Assembly (NCBI GenBank): GCA_950295325.1
Contig: OX485804.1
Location: forward strand, 56,234,001 to 56,298,000
Length of the DNA stretch: 64,000 nt
Reading direction: 5' to 3'
From: Polytrichum commune
Lineage: Eukaryota > Streptophyta > Polytrichopsida > Polytrichales > Polytrichaceae
Notes under the pieces: generated by a model
What the model saw: only the letters and a program-made list of their open reading frames with translations
Told to the model about the DNA's origin: nothing
The model's database searches: none
Position numbers and translations under genes: made by a program
In this document: piece after piece, positions 45,894 through 55,921 of the stretch
Layout of the letters: each line of letters begins with the position of its first letter
How positions within the stretch are numbered: position 1 is the first letter of the stretch

Positions 45894-47586
45894 TCATGCT
45901 GCTCTTAGGTTCCTTTCGTTCCACAGTGTGCAGCCTCCCACCACATTTTTCATTAACCATTGGTCTCCGTCCTCATGTGGATATGCAAGTTTCACGTCAC
46001 CTAAATAAGCAGTGGTTACGTCCACTTTGTAGCAAAACTCCGGAATGACCTTAAAATGAAATTTATGCACACCCCCCACATCGCTGATTTTACCAATGGC
46101 CACCTTCCGTCTCTTGTTTTTAGGGCTCATCATATGCACGGATTGCCCAACATTGAACTACACCCATACACCATCCACAAAACAATCAATGGCATACCTC
46201 ATACAATGTAAATATCTAATTAGTAATGTGTCAACAATCAGGGCTTCATGTGGCACTAACCAATGTTTTCGTTGCCCTCCAATGTCACTTCCATAATGGA
46301 CTCAAAAACCCACACCAAACAATGCATACGACATTTATACGCTCCTCAAAATGTTCTGGGATGGATTGCTTAAGGACTGCTGAATGACTTCTAAATGACT
46401 GTTAAATGAACGCTAAATGACTGCCGAATGACTACTGTCTAACTGCTAAATGACTGCTAAATGACTTCCAAAAATGTTCAGGAATGGATTGCACAAACCG
46501 GACGTGCAGGCAATATTGTATTGCCTAATGTGGTATCCCATGTTTTCGCACCCCTTCCCCGCAATTCCATCCTGTTTGAACCACCAATGTCACCTATCTT
46601 GCTTGGTGACATGATCTTGGGGTTTTTGCTCTCAGATTCCGGAGATTTTCCCTTCCCCACTGACGCAACAAGGGATGCATCCTCAGCCAACACAACAACG
46701 TCTCCGTCCTCTACATGCTCAGTCTCCACAATTTGCTCCAACCCTTTCCCTCCTCCCAAACTCCCACCTCCACCATTGATGCGCTCCCCACTCCCACCTA
46801 CCTTCTGTGCCACTCCCCTAGTTGCGTTTTCCATATTCCCTCCCTTCCCCCCCCCCCCTCTCCACTATCTTCCACCCCACTCCCACCCACTGCAATGTTG
46901 GGAGGGCCACTGCCATGTTCTACAACCCCACCTACAACAACTCCAACTTCCTGCCTCCCATCATCCGGGGTTATTGGCGGCCCAGTGGCCGCCGCCGCTG
47001 CAGCTCGCCTCTTCACACCTCTCTTTGCTGTCGTCCCTTTTTTGGGGGCCTTCTCGTTTGCACGGCCCTTGCTCCTCACATGGCTGTTCTCTTGCGACAC
47101 GGTAACCCCCTTCAACTTAGAATCTTTGCTTCTAGTGAACCTAGTACATACCAAGGGCTCGTGGTCATGTTCACTATGATCGTCTGTGTCATCCACCACA
47201 TCTATTGGCAACGTAATGGAGGTTCCAATGCCAGCCGGGCGGGATTGGGCTTGATTCTCGCACGTAGACTTAGGAACGCTTCCATGGATGCCCTCGTTAT
47301 TGACTGCCATGTTGGGCTCGCTCACAATGGTCCTTGACTATAGTGTAGTCATTAGGCTCGTCACCATAGTAGCCAAGCTATTCAACGTCAGCGTGTTAGC
47401 TTTCAGAGCTTGCTCATTGTTCTGATTAATCAGTAACACCTCAGACAGTTGATGCCTAAACTCGGCCTGGGTTAACTCCATAGCAGCAATGCGTGCTGAC
47501 ATCCTTCCTGACAAGGCTTGTTGTGCACGCCACAAACAAGGACTTCCAACCTTAGAGTGGGATCCAGTTGGGGTCTGCCCTAGCAT
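45894..47586 (-). pseudogene. decayed TnpA-like protein of the second CACTA element
   Basis: Read leftwards, 47586-47341 encodes a helical segment (MSARIAAMELTQAEFRHQLS). An in-frame TAG at 47338-47340 interrupts it and the same frame resumes with SEPNMAVNNEGIHG and a basic, Ala-rich linker to about 46850. A run of 12 C (46845-46856, G on the coding strand) then marks a shift into the frame carrying MENATRGVAQKVGG and LEQIVETEHVEDGDVVV, which ends at 46478. A last exon (about 46160-45894, acceptor GGGTGTAG) encodes SPKNKRRKVAIGKISDVGG, DVTTAYLGDVKLAYP and VGGCTLWNERNL. That exon resembles the last exon of the first element's TnpA-like protein in layout (basic PK-KV start, central beta-like part, Gly-x-x-x-W near the end). 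The gene is not functional as it stands. Confidence 0.5.
46375..46470 (+). repeat. TGCTAAATGAC short tandem repeats
   Basis: Seven or eight copies of a 10-12 bp unit around AAATGACT occur in about 95 bp, within the intron between the last two TnpA-like exons. The same AATGACTAC core recurs elsewhere in this element. Confidence 0.6.
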
Positions 47587-47604
47587 TCATTTGAATACAA
47601 TTTC

Positions 47605-47880
47605 ACCACTACACAATGACACATAATCCACTGACTGCAGCTACACAATGACTCATTAAGCACTAGGTGCAACTACACAATGACTTAAATACAACTGTCA
47701 ATACATTGCACCAACAAGACATATAGCGGGATATACAACTACATAATGACACATAAAATACATGATACGACTAAACAATGACACATAAAACATTGAATTA
47801 CGACTGCACAATGACTAATATTGGCTACTAGAATCAACTACACAATGACACATATTATGTAGGATACAAGTATAGAATGA
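47605..47880 (+). repeat. ACTACACAATGACACAT subterminal-type repeats
   Basis: The motif AACTACACAATGACACAT and close variants recur eight or nine times, spaced 25-45 bp. Spaced direct copies of a short motif are typical of TnpA-binding regions near CACTA ends. This suggests the lost right end was near here or somewhat beyond. Confidence 0.6.
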
Positions 47881-48102
47881 AACATGGATCACTCCATACA
47901 TACAACTGACCAGCAACCAGTAAAATACACATGCAAACATTTTTCGGATCTTACAGAGGTGCATGCCCCTGTCTGCTCTGATTCCTGCAGGTCCTCCGCT
48001 ATTTCCGTAATCCCGGGACTCCTTTGTCTCTTTTTCCTTTGTCTCTTCTTCCTCTGTCATCATGAACACACGCTCAATTAGTGGCATGTGAGGCCAAACC
48101 AC

Positions 48103-48462
48103 CCACCCTTAAGCGTCCTAGTCCGGGTGAGGGAGTGGGGATCACAGTCATATTAACCTAGCTAAATCATTCCAATGTCATTAATTTCCATTGCATTTTA
48201 CATCAATGTTGGGCACCCCAATTCATTCCATAACAAGATTGAAAGTGTTAAGAAACACTCTTCTCCGTAATGGCACTATTAGCATCCCCAATTACAATCC
48301 CACACAACTCACCCACAAATCCACCCCCTAATTCCACCTACTAATGCCTTGTAGTCACCTAGTTTGCTAATGAACTAGCTATCTAATTACTATTAGGTCA
48401 TAATTCACTTCATCAACTAGCACCTAGTCTAGTGTAAATCTACGGCTCCTCCCCTTATATCA
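48103..48462. other. gene-free stretch
   Basis: AT-rich; nothing recognised. Confidence 0.4.
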
Positions 48463-49795
48463 CTTCGGTCCTTCACCTAGAATCCTTTGCCTTGGTCGTT
48501 GACCTCAACCAGAAACCTTTGCCTTCGGCAGTCTGCCCCAACCAGAAGCCTTGAACCTTAGGCCGTGGGCCTCAACCAGAAGCCTTGAACCTTAGGCAGT
48601 GGGCCTCAACCAGAAGCCTTGAACCTTCGGCCGTCTGCCTCAACCAAAAGCCTTGAACCTTAGGCCGTGGGCCTCAACCAGAAGCCTTGAACCTTTGGCC
48701 GTCTGTGTCGCAACCCTTGCTAGGTCCCTTAATCATCTTGCCAATTTTTGTTTCTAGCAAAGGTTACGAGCGCTAACCCTTCGCATTCCGCCATGCTAAT
48801 GGATAGCTCCTCTTACCCCGGACCAATAGTTCATAGGAGGGAACCAACCCTCCTACTTTGCTTTCGGGACTCATCCCTTAATCGGTAACCCATTTCCCCA
48901 ATGTGGACTTCCATCCATGGAAGTCCAATCCTATGTTGATCATCGCGTTGCCGGAGCAACACTACAACAACCCGAAGCATACTAGGCAACTATGGCCTCA
49001 CAATAGGCCAAAGCCCATGGAGGCCTTGCCGTTCGGCCTCGGGTGGGTGAGGCCACACCACCTCACCCATATAAGCCTCTAGGACTTCACGCGGGGCCCC
49101 TACCCCACCGTCAACCAACCTCTTGTCTCTCTACCAAGAGTTGGGGCCAAGTGGACATTTTCCTTTAGCTGCTGGGCCTAGAACCCCCCAGCAGCTTCAG
49201 ACCATCATAACTTCCTTGTATGATGTCTGATCATGCCAACCAACCACTCCATCTTCATCTACGCTTCACGTAGATGCCGATGGACTCCTCACTTGCCCCA
49301 TTCAGGCAAGTCTTGAGGAAGTTATGCCTGTTTGAACCTTGGCAGTCCCGGGAATCACTCCCAGGCACTGCTGTACCAGGGCGCTGTCCCGGGACAGCGC
49401 CCCACTCAAATGGCCATAACTCCTAGCTCACACCTCTGATTGAGGTGTTCTTGAGCATTCTAGAATCACCACGCCATGAGCTACGCACAGCTCTTGGCTT
49501 CACCCTCATGCCTCCTAGTCTCCGTGGGTGGGAGGCGTTCCCAACGCCCGGGGCCCTCACCCACACTAGGATCACTTGGGCCCTCTCACCAACGGCGCCA
49601 CAAGTCCCGGGTGTCACTCCGGGGTCCCCCTTGTGCCCACGGTGTTTCGGGCACTCCTCATGGAGAGGTGCGCGACAGTCTGCCTCAACCAGAAGCTTTG
49701 AACCTTGGCAGCTCCCTCAACCAGAAGCCTTGAACCTTCGGCAGCTCCCTCACCAGAATCCTTGCTTTCGGCAGTTGCCTCAACCGAATCCTTAT
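48463..49795 (+). repeat. 34-bp minisatellite split by a solo LTR
   Basis: Units of the form CTCAACCAGAAGCCTTGAAC plus CTTAGGCCGTGGGC repeat with a 34-bp period over 48463-48705 (about seven copies) and resume at 49683-49795 (three or four decaying copies). The solo LTR at 48706-49677 interrupts the run, with the target duplication GTCTG being part of a repeat unit. Confidence 0.75.
48706..49677 (-). mobile_element. solo LTR, copy A
   Basis: A 972-bp sequence bounded by TGTCGC and GCGACA, flanked by a perfect 5-bp duplication GTCTG (48701-48705 and 49678-49682). It is nearly the reverse complement of 54944-55916 over its whole length. No primer-binding site, polypurine tract or gag/pol sequence lies beside it, so it is a lone LTR left by recombination. 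It contains a palindrome GGCGCTGTCCCGGGACAGCG near its middle. Confidence 0.88.
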
Positions 49796-49934
49796 CAATC
49801 CCACTAAGCCCTACCTAATTCCACTAATTCTCCAAACCCCCTACCTAATTTCCCTAATTAATTTCATTAATTCCCTTCAAACCTCCTTACCTAATTCACA
49901 CATTTTTTCCTAGCTCTAAGAGCTCTAGATCCTC

Positions 49935-50003
49935 AAGAAGAAGAAGAAAAGAGAAAAGAGAGAGAGAGAGGAGGAAAGGAGAGAAAAGGAGAGGAGAGGG
50001 AGT
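49935..50003 (+). repeat. GA-rich microsatellite
   Basis: A purine run of GAA, GAGA and GGAGA units. No gene is attached. Confidence 0.7.
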
Positions 50004-50203
50004 GCACCCAAATCACAACCCCTTAATCTTCTCCTACTTAGTAGGACCTTATCCTATCCACTAAACCCTCACCCCCAAAACCAACAAGAACATGTCCCAA
50101 ATCAAACATTTAAATCTAAGGCCCTTCCCTTTGCCTCATCAAACACTACACACTTTAACCAAAACACTCCCTAATATCACTAAGCTTCTAATTAACCACA
50201 CAA

Positions 50204-50312
50204 AATAGAGGGGGGAGCGGATGGAGGGGGGTCGAGCGGATGGGGGTTGGGAACGGGGGGGAACGCTGGAGCGGACGGGGGAACGCGGAGGGGAGCGGGG
50301 GGGAGGGGAACA
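50204..50312 (+). repeat. short G-rich GGGAACG/GCGGA array
   Basis: Imperfect units of GGGGGAACG and GAGCGGAC on the plus strand, closely related to the larger arrays at 54165-54745 and 59380-60215. It is followed directly by the conserved module at 50316. Confidence 0.7.
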
Positions 50313-50315
50313 TCG

Positions 50316-50482
50316 TGCAATTGCGGCCATATATTTTCTGGCAGTAGAAATAATATTGCATATTCATGTAGAGGACTTCATTACCTATCCATAGATACCA
50401 AGAACTCATTTTTTGAACTTCATATGAATTTTTGAGAGCCAAAAAACCGAGACTATGTCCAAACTTCCAAAAAAAAGTGTTT
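50316..50482 (+). repeat. conserved 165-bp module, copy 1
   Basis: Begins AATTGCGGCCATATATTTTC, passes GCATATTCATGTAGAGGACT and GAATTTTTGAGAGCCAAAAA, and ends in an A-rich tract before AGTG. Near-identical copies are at 54759-54920 and 59221-59360, always beside a G-rich array. Confidence 0.8.
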
Positions 50483-50639
50483 CTGAATTATATAAATATA
50501 AATATAAGCAATTGTGAAGAGTCCTTGTAAGAGAATACCATTCATAAAATTGCACACCCAATCAAAACTTTATTCAATATCAAGTTTACAAATCACGAGT
50601 GAATATGAATCAATGTAACTGAATGTGTAGTTTTTATCA

Positions 50640-50778
50640 TCCATATTATGGTTGTATTTCATCCGTTAACGTTTATAGAGTCAGATTTACAAAGAAGGGA
50701 GTACCATTTTATTAACAGTTAACACGTTTAACATTTATAGTGTGCAATATGTGGGGAGTAGAAGAAAGTTAACATTTA
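50640..50778 (-). mobile_element. decayed end of a Tigger-like element
   Basis: Read on the minus strand it has AAATGTTAAC, TTCTACTCCCC, GTGTTAACTG, ACTCCCTTCTTTGTAA and CTCTATAAACGTTAAC, in the same order as the left part of the element at 510-700. No terminal repeat is intact; the Harbinger-like element abuts it. Confidence 0.4.
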
Positions 50779-51525
50779 GGGGGCCATTCACGATCAGGGT
50801 ACTACTTTCGGGACAAAGGACTTAAGGACTTTGTCGCATTAATCTTGGTTTTTATCATGATTTATTATTATTTGATCAATAAATTTTACATAAACAAGTA
50901 GATAGTTCATAAGCTTTATCAAGAAAGATTTTTATTATTATTTAATAATCACCCTAAACCCTAGGCCACAATAGTGGCATTTTTTTGCTATTTAGGTGTG
51001 CATTGGTGGTCAATTATTTCCTGTTATGTATCTTGGTACCTTGGTAAAAGTGTCATGTGTCCATTCATATAAATTTTTTTGTCCAATTCTAATACTAGAC
51101 GTTCCTTTTATGTGTAGCCGTGAGTATATGTATATTTGGACATGTTTGGTGCCACATGTAAAGTTGGGCAATTGCTATTCAATACATATTTGGTTCTATT
51201 GGTACACACTTGAACGATGAGTGTGAGGAAAAAATTTGGGATTGTTTCCATTGATTCTTGTTGGCCTTTTCATTCCTTGATCCTAAGGTGAACAATTAAG
51301 ACAACACTCCTGAATGTCCTTTAAGGAATCAAAAGGATATCTTAGATGACCCTATTCCTTATAAATTAACTTTGTCAGTGTACTCGATATGGAGTATGAA
51401 ATGTAGGTATGATCCAAAATATGCTTCACAATACAAATCTAAGCATACCAAGCATGTGAAGTTATCCAAAAAAATCCGTTTTCCGTTAGACAACCAAAAG
51501 TAGTACCCTAACCGTGAATGGCCCC
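50779..51525. mobile_element. Harbinger-like MITE
   Basis: Ends are inverted repeats GGGGCCATTCACG followed by AGGGTACTACTTT, matching at about 27 of 29 positions, with one extra G at the left. The flanks are TTA on both sides (50776-50778 and 51526-51528), the target preference of PIF/Harbinger elements. About 747 bp, with no transposase; one open frame (50996-51220) has no family match. It needs a transposase supplied elsewhere. Confidence 0.65.
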
Positions 51526-51528
51526 TTA

Positions 51529-51990
51529 GAGATGTTTAGGATCACGTGTACAACCGATATAACTATTGCAATATTGTACTCAACTTTAGTTAACTAGATA
51601 TAACTATAGTTGACTACATTTTGTGGCATACCAAAATTAGAATAAATATAGGTAACTGCATTTTGGCAAGACATATCACAAACAACTATAGTTAACTTGA
51701 ACTTAGCACATGGATGTGATACCAACGATGTGAAAGAACGATGTGGCCTCACGAGAGGCGAGAACCTTGGTTAGCCTCCCATATACTTCTTCTCGATTAT
51801 GGAGCAAAAACCTCATGGAGTATGAACATTGCACTAAGATCCATAAACCTCATACAATATACAAGTTTTGTATGAAAAAATGATGGCTTTATTTACATCT
51901 CCAACGGTTACAAAATTGGTATGATTCAAAATTGCTGCAAAAAAAACAAAAAAAACCTATTTTGCAATGTCACGGAAGCACATTGTCGGG
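51529..51990. other. gene-free stretch
   Basis: AT-rich DNA with ACTATAGTTAACT-type repeats around 51590-51690; no gene seen. Confidence 0.4.
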
Positions 51991-53867
51991 TTAACCATGT
52001 TGTATGAAGGGGACTTCAACATGTTCACTACGTGTGTGATGGTTGACATTTCCGCTGGTTTGGTCTTCCGTCAATGAATCCAATGCTAACTCAAACCGCA
52101 TCTTCAAGCCATTTGGATCACTGTTTAGCTGAAACAAGGGGGAAGTCGAATCCTTGGCATAAATCTTCCTTGCCAAAGCACCCACTGAGAAGGACTCCGA
52201 GATAAACGTGTGCCTATGTTTCCGAGCCATCCTCACCGGAGAAGTGGATGTTCCACGTTGCCCTCGTACATGGAATAATTCTAGACCAACACAGTTGTAT
52301 TTTGCTTTGTGCTTGTTCATCTCATCCACTGAATCTCTTCCATAGATGCATCTTCATCTCCCCAAGATGCCATGCCCCTATCACACACACCAATGTACGC
52401 CGTATTATCACGGTCTTGTGGGAAATGCAGCATGACATTGTTGGGATTAAGGTCATTGTGCAACACGTCATGCTTGTGCACTACATCCACAATGCACATT
52501 AGAGCCTATGTCAAATAAGCTCAATGCCTTCGATATACAACCAACCGTTTCCGTGCTTCAAAGTCTGGCCCAGGCATTTGAAGGATTGTGCGCTCGTGGG
52601 TTTCCGGAACGCTAAAGTCATAGACCCTCATGTTCTTCAAGGAGCCTCCATTCCACCACATCGAATAGGATTCGTATGTCTTCATATTGAGGTATTGTAG
52701 CTTGATTACCCCAGGATGATCTACTGGACACGCCAATGCTTCAACTGAACGCTCCTTTCGGTTCTCCAGACTATTCGTGGCCTTCATGGTCTTCCCAACC
52801 CACTCTATCCAGCTAGGGATGAATGATGCTCCATGAATTGTGACTCTCCGCACCACTCCGAAGGTCCCTTGGAAGATTTCCTTATCCAAGGCTTTGATCT
52901 CCGCATTCCTAGGCAACCATATGACACCCTGCCGGCCCCGAGTGGCAATGTTGTCTGCCATCTGCCTGTCAATAAAAATGGGAAGGTTGCGGGCGGATGT
53001 TCTTTTTGCTGCTATTACGCCTCTTTTCCAATTCTCTAGCTTCATGTACAGCTCGGACTTCCTGCCACTACTATTTCCCTCGCCAGGATGCAGAGCATCA
53101 TATGCCATTGTTGGATTGTAGATTGCTTCCCTGGCTTGTTGTTCAATCCAGGTGTCCCAATTGCTCATGCCCCTAGCTTCTTCAAACTCCGCTCCAGCCG
53201 TGGTTTCCGTGAGAATAAGCATCAAATCGTTCCTCACCAACTCTAAACCCTTTGTACCATCATTGAGGTATTTTTTTTCCAAATAAACCATGCTGTTATT
53301 TCTAAACCACTCCAACAGCACGACCCTACAATGGTTTCGAGCCTCATCGATCCGCGGGTCGCGTTTGCCTCTATTTTTCTTTTTCCTCGATTGCGAACCT
53401 GATACCGCGGACCCCTCCTCCGTCCCTTCCGAAACTGCTGGGCGTTTTTGTCCCGGTCTTTCACCATGCTCCGAACCATGAGGTACATCACGTGCAGGGC
53501 TCTCCGGTCTTGATGTCTGCCGTGTCGGAGATCGTGGTGGCACGGACTCACCACGAGTGGCTGCATTTATATCCGTGGAACTGCCTGAGCTTGGTCCCCT
53601 TCCTGTTCTCCCTCTATGGCCACTGTTTCCCCGACTCCCACGTGTTCCACGGCTTCCACGTGTTTGGTTGCCTCATGAATGACCAACAACAAAGAACTCT
53701 TCGCCAAACCGAAAAGGATCTGGATGTGGGGGACGTGCTGCAGTACTTCCACTTCCGGCATCGTTTCCCGTACCCTCTCCAGTATGCGCAGATGCAGTGC
53801 TTTGGAGCCAAGCACGGTGCACCCTCGTATCCTCGTCTTGGTAAGGAGTAATGTCCTCCCCCTCCAT
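51991..53867 (-). pseudogene. atypical protein-kinase-like gene, broken
   Basis: The likely start is ATGGAGGGGG at 53867, about 230 bp downstream of a TATATAAAG box. The frame has TGA at 53675-53673 (SerTGAGly, where CGA is likely) and then runs open to 52521. It contains a low-complexity basic N-terminus (KKKNRGKRDPR), a helical middle, then a kinase N-lobe: QGTFGVVRRV, VGKTMK, MWWNGGSL. The C-lobe follows in other frames: HKHDVLHNDLNPNNVMLH (52499-52317), CDRGMA where DFG is expected, then VGLELFHV and a helical tail (52329-51991). At least two frame breaks (about 52545-52505 and 52325) separate these. HND-N is a usable catalytic loop, but the CDRG and VGLE motifs are unlike normal DFG and APE. 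I do not recognise a named family. It lies between a MITE and a G-rich array and may have been spread by transposons. Confidence 0.6.
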
Positions 53868-54091
53868 CGTGAAAAAAACCGCGTGAGTGAGTGAATGTAG
53901 AAATGAGTGAATGAATATAGAAATGAGTGCGTGAATCTGGAAAAAAAATTGCGAGGGTTCCCCCACAATTTGCCCTGCCCTCCCAAACCCCCTGAGACCC
54001 GCGCAGTGCCGCTGTCCTTGGGACGGCAACAAGGTCTCGGGTCCCTTTGTGGTGGGAGGAGAGGAAAGTGAGGGGAACTAAAGCCCCACGG

Positions 54092-54100
54092 CTTTATATA
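54092..54100 (-). promoter_or_regulatory. TATA box of the kinase-like gene
   Basis: TATATAAAG on the minus strand, about 225 bp before the ATG at 53867. The G-rich array begins about 65 bp further upstream. Position and sequence fit a plant core promoter; use is inferred. Confidence 0.55.
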
Positions 54101-54164
54101 GGCAAAGGGGTGCACAATCATTATGGGATCCCGGTCGGATTTGACATGGGGCACGAAAAGGACG

Positions 54165-54745
54165 TATGGGGAACATGGGAACGTGGGAACGTGGGAACGC
54201 GGGGGCGGACGGAGGGAACGAGTGGGTGGACGTAGGGGAACTCGGTAGGGAACTCGGGCGGACGGAAGGGAACGGAGCGTGGACGGGAGGGAACATGGGG
54301 CGGACGGGCGGGGAACGTGGGGCGGACGGGCGGGGAACGTGGGACGGACGGGAGGGGAACGCGGGGCGGACGGAGGGGAACGTGTGGCGGACGGGAGGGG
54401 AACGCGGGCGGACGGAAGGGAACGGGGAGCGGACGAGAGGGAACGGGAGGAAACGTGGGGCGGACGGGTGGGGAACGCTGTAGGGAATGCGGGCGGATGA
54501 AAGGGAACGGGGAACGGACGAGAGGGAACGGGAGGGAACGTGGGGCAGACGGGTGGGGAACGCTGTAGGGAACGCGGGCGGACGGAAGGGAACGGGAGGG
54601 ACCGTGGGACGGACGGGAGGGGAACGCGGTAGGGAACGGGGAGCGGACGAGAGGGAATGGGAGGGAACGTGGGGCGGACGGGAGGGAACGTGAGGCGGAT
54701 GGAGGGGAACGTGAGGCGGACGGGAGGGAATGGGTTGAAGGGGGG
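54165..54745 (+). repeat. G-rich minisatellite (GGGAACG/GCGGACGG units)
   Basis: About 580 bp of irregular units such as GGACGGGAGGGGAACGCGGG, about 20-30 bp each. Open frames on both strands (Gly/Arg/Thr-rich or Pro/Ser/Arg-rich) are by-products of the repeat. It lies upstream of the TATA box of the kinase-like gene and runs into module copy 2. Confidence 0.85.
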
Positions 54746-54758
54746 CAGGGGAACACGT

Positions 54759-54920
54759 GAATTGCGGCCATGTATTTTCTGGCAGTAGAAATATTATTGC
54801 ATATTCATGTAGAGGACTTCATTACCTATCCATGGATACCAAGAACTCATTTTTTGGACTTCATATGAATTTTTGAGAGCCAAAAAACGGACACTATGTC
54901 TAAACTTTTAAAAAAAAGTG
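54759..54920 (+). repeat. conserved 165-bp module, copy 2
   Basis: Same order of segments as copy 1 (AATTGCGGCCATGTATTTTC through GAATTTTTGAGAGCCAAAAA), a few substitutions, and the same A-rich end. Confidence 0.8.
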
Positions 54921-54943
54921 TAAATGACCGAGTTCACACTATG

Positions 54944-55916
54944 TGTCGCGCACCTCTCCATGAGGAGTGGCCGAAACACCATGGGCACAAGGGGGACCCC
55001 GGAGTGACACCCGGGACTTGTGGCACCGTTGGTGAGAGGGCCCAAGTGATCCTAGTGTGGGTGAGGGCCCCGGGCGTTGGGAACGCCTCCCACCCACGAA
55101 GACTAGGAGGCACAAGGCTAAGGCCATGAGTTATGCGTAGCTCATGGCGTGGTGATTCTAGAAAGCTCAAGAACACCTCAATCGGAGGTGTGAGCTAGGA
55201 GTTATGGCCATTTGAGTGGGGCGCTGTCCCGGGACAGCGCCCTGTTACAGCAGTGCCTGGGAGCGATTCCCGGGACTGCCAAGGTTCAAACAGGCATAAC
55301 TTCCTCAATACTTGCCCGAATGGGGCAAGTGAGGAGTCCATCGGCATCTATGTGAAGCGTAGATGAAGATGGAGTGGTTGGTTGTTATGATCAGACATCA
55401 TACAAGGAAGTTATGATGGTCTGAAGCTGCTGGGGGGTTCTAGGCCCAGCAGCTAAAGGAAAATGTCCACTTGGCCCCAACTCTTGGTAGAGAGACAAGA
55501 GGTTGGTTGACGGTGGGGTAGGGGCCCCGCGTGAAGTCCTAGAGGCTTATATGGGTGAGGTGGTGTGGCCTCACCCACCCGAGGCCGAACGGCAAGGCCT
55601 CCATGGGCTTTGGCCTATTGTGAGGCCATAGTTGCCTAGTATGCTTCGGGTTGTTGTAGTGTTGCTCCGGCAACGCGATGATCAACATAGGATTGGACTT
55701 CCATGGATGGAAGTCCACATTGGGGAAATGGGTTACCGATTAAGGGGTGAGTCCCGAAAGCAAAGTAGGAGGGTTGGTTCCCTCCTATGAACTATTGGTC
55801 CGGGGTAAGAGGAGCTATCCATTAGCATGGCGGAATGCGAATGGTTAGCGCTCGTAACCTTTGGTAGAAATGAAAATTGGCAAGATTGTCAAGGGGGGCT
55901 AGCAAGGGTTGCGACA
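54944..55916 (+). mobile_element. solo LTR, copy B
   Basis: 973 bp from TGTCGC to GCGACA with a perfect 5-bp duplication CTATG (54939-54943 and 55917-55921). It is the inverted partner of 48706-49677. CTATG belongs to the end of the 165-bp module region, showing insertion after that repeat. A TATATGGG at about 55550 and a GC-palindrome (GGCGCTGTCCCGGGACAGCG) are shared with copy A. Confidence 0.88.
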
Positions 55917-55921
55917 CTATG

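Larger units (their letters stand above)
44743..48102. mobile_element. partial second CACTA element
   Basis: A CACTA-type end, CACTACAACAAAATCGAT, lies at 44743-44760. It is followed by subterminal repeats and a TnpA-like pseudogene on the minus strand. I could not find the matching inverse end to the right, so the true right boundary is unknown and the coordinate given is the end of the TnpA-like open sequence. Its end sequence differs from the 19519 element after CACTA, so it is another family. Confidence 0.55.

Noticed and set aside
46461-47337. Plus-strand Pro-rich frames of 150-214 codons
   Set aside because: They are the complement of the Gly/Ala-rich linker of the minus-strand TnpA-like gene.
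48959-48975. CACTACAACAACCC as a possible CACTA end
   Set aside because: It lies in the middle of solo LTR copy A and is present inverted in copy B, so it is LTR sequence.
54078-54771. Pro/Ser/Arg-rich minus-strand frame of 216 codons
   Set aside because: Reading of the 54165-54745 minisatellite.
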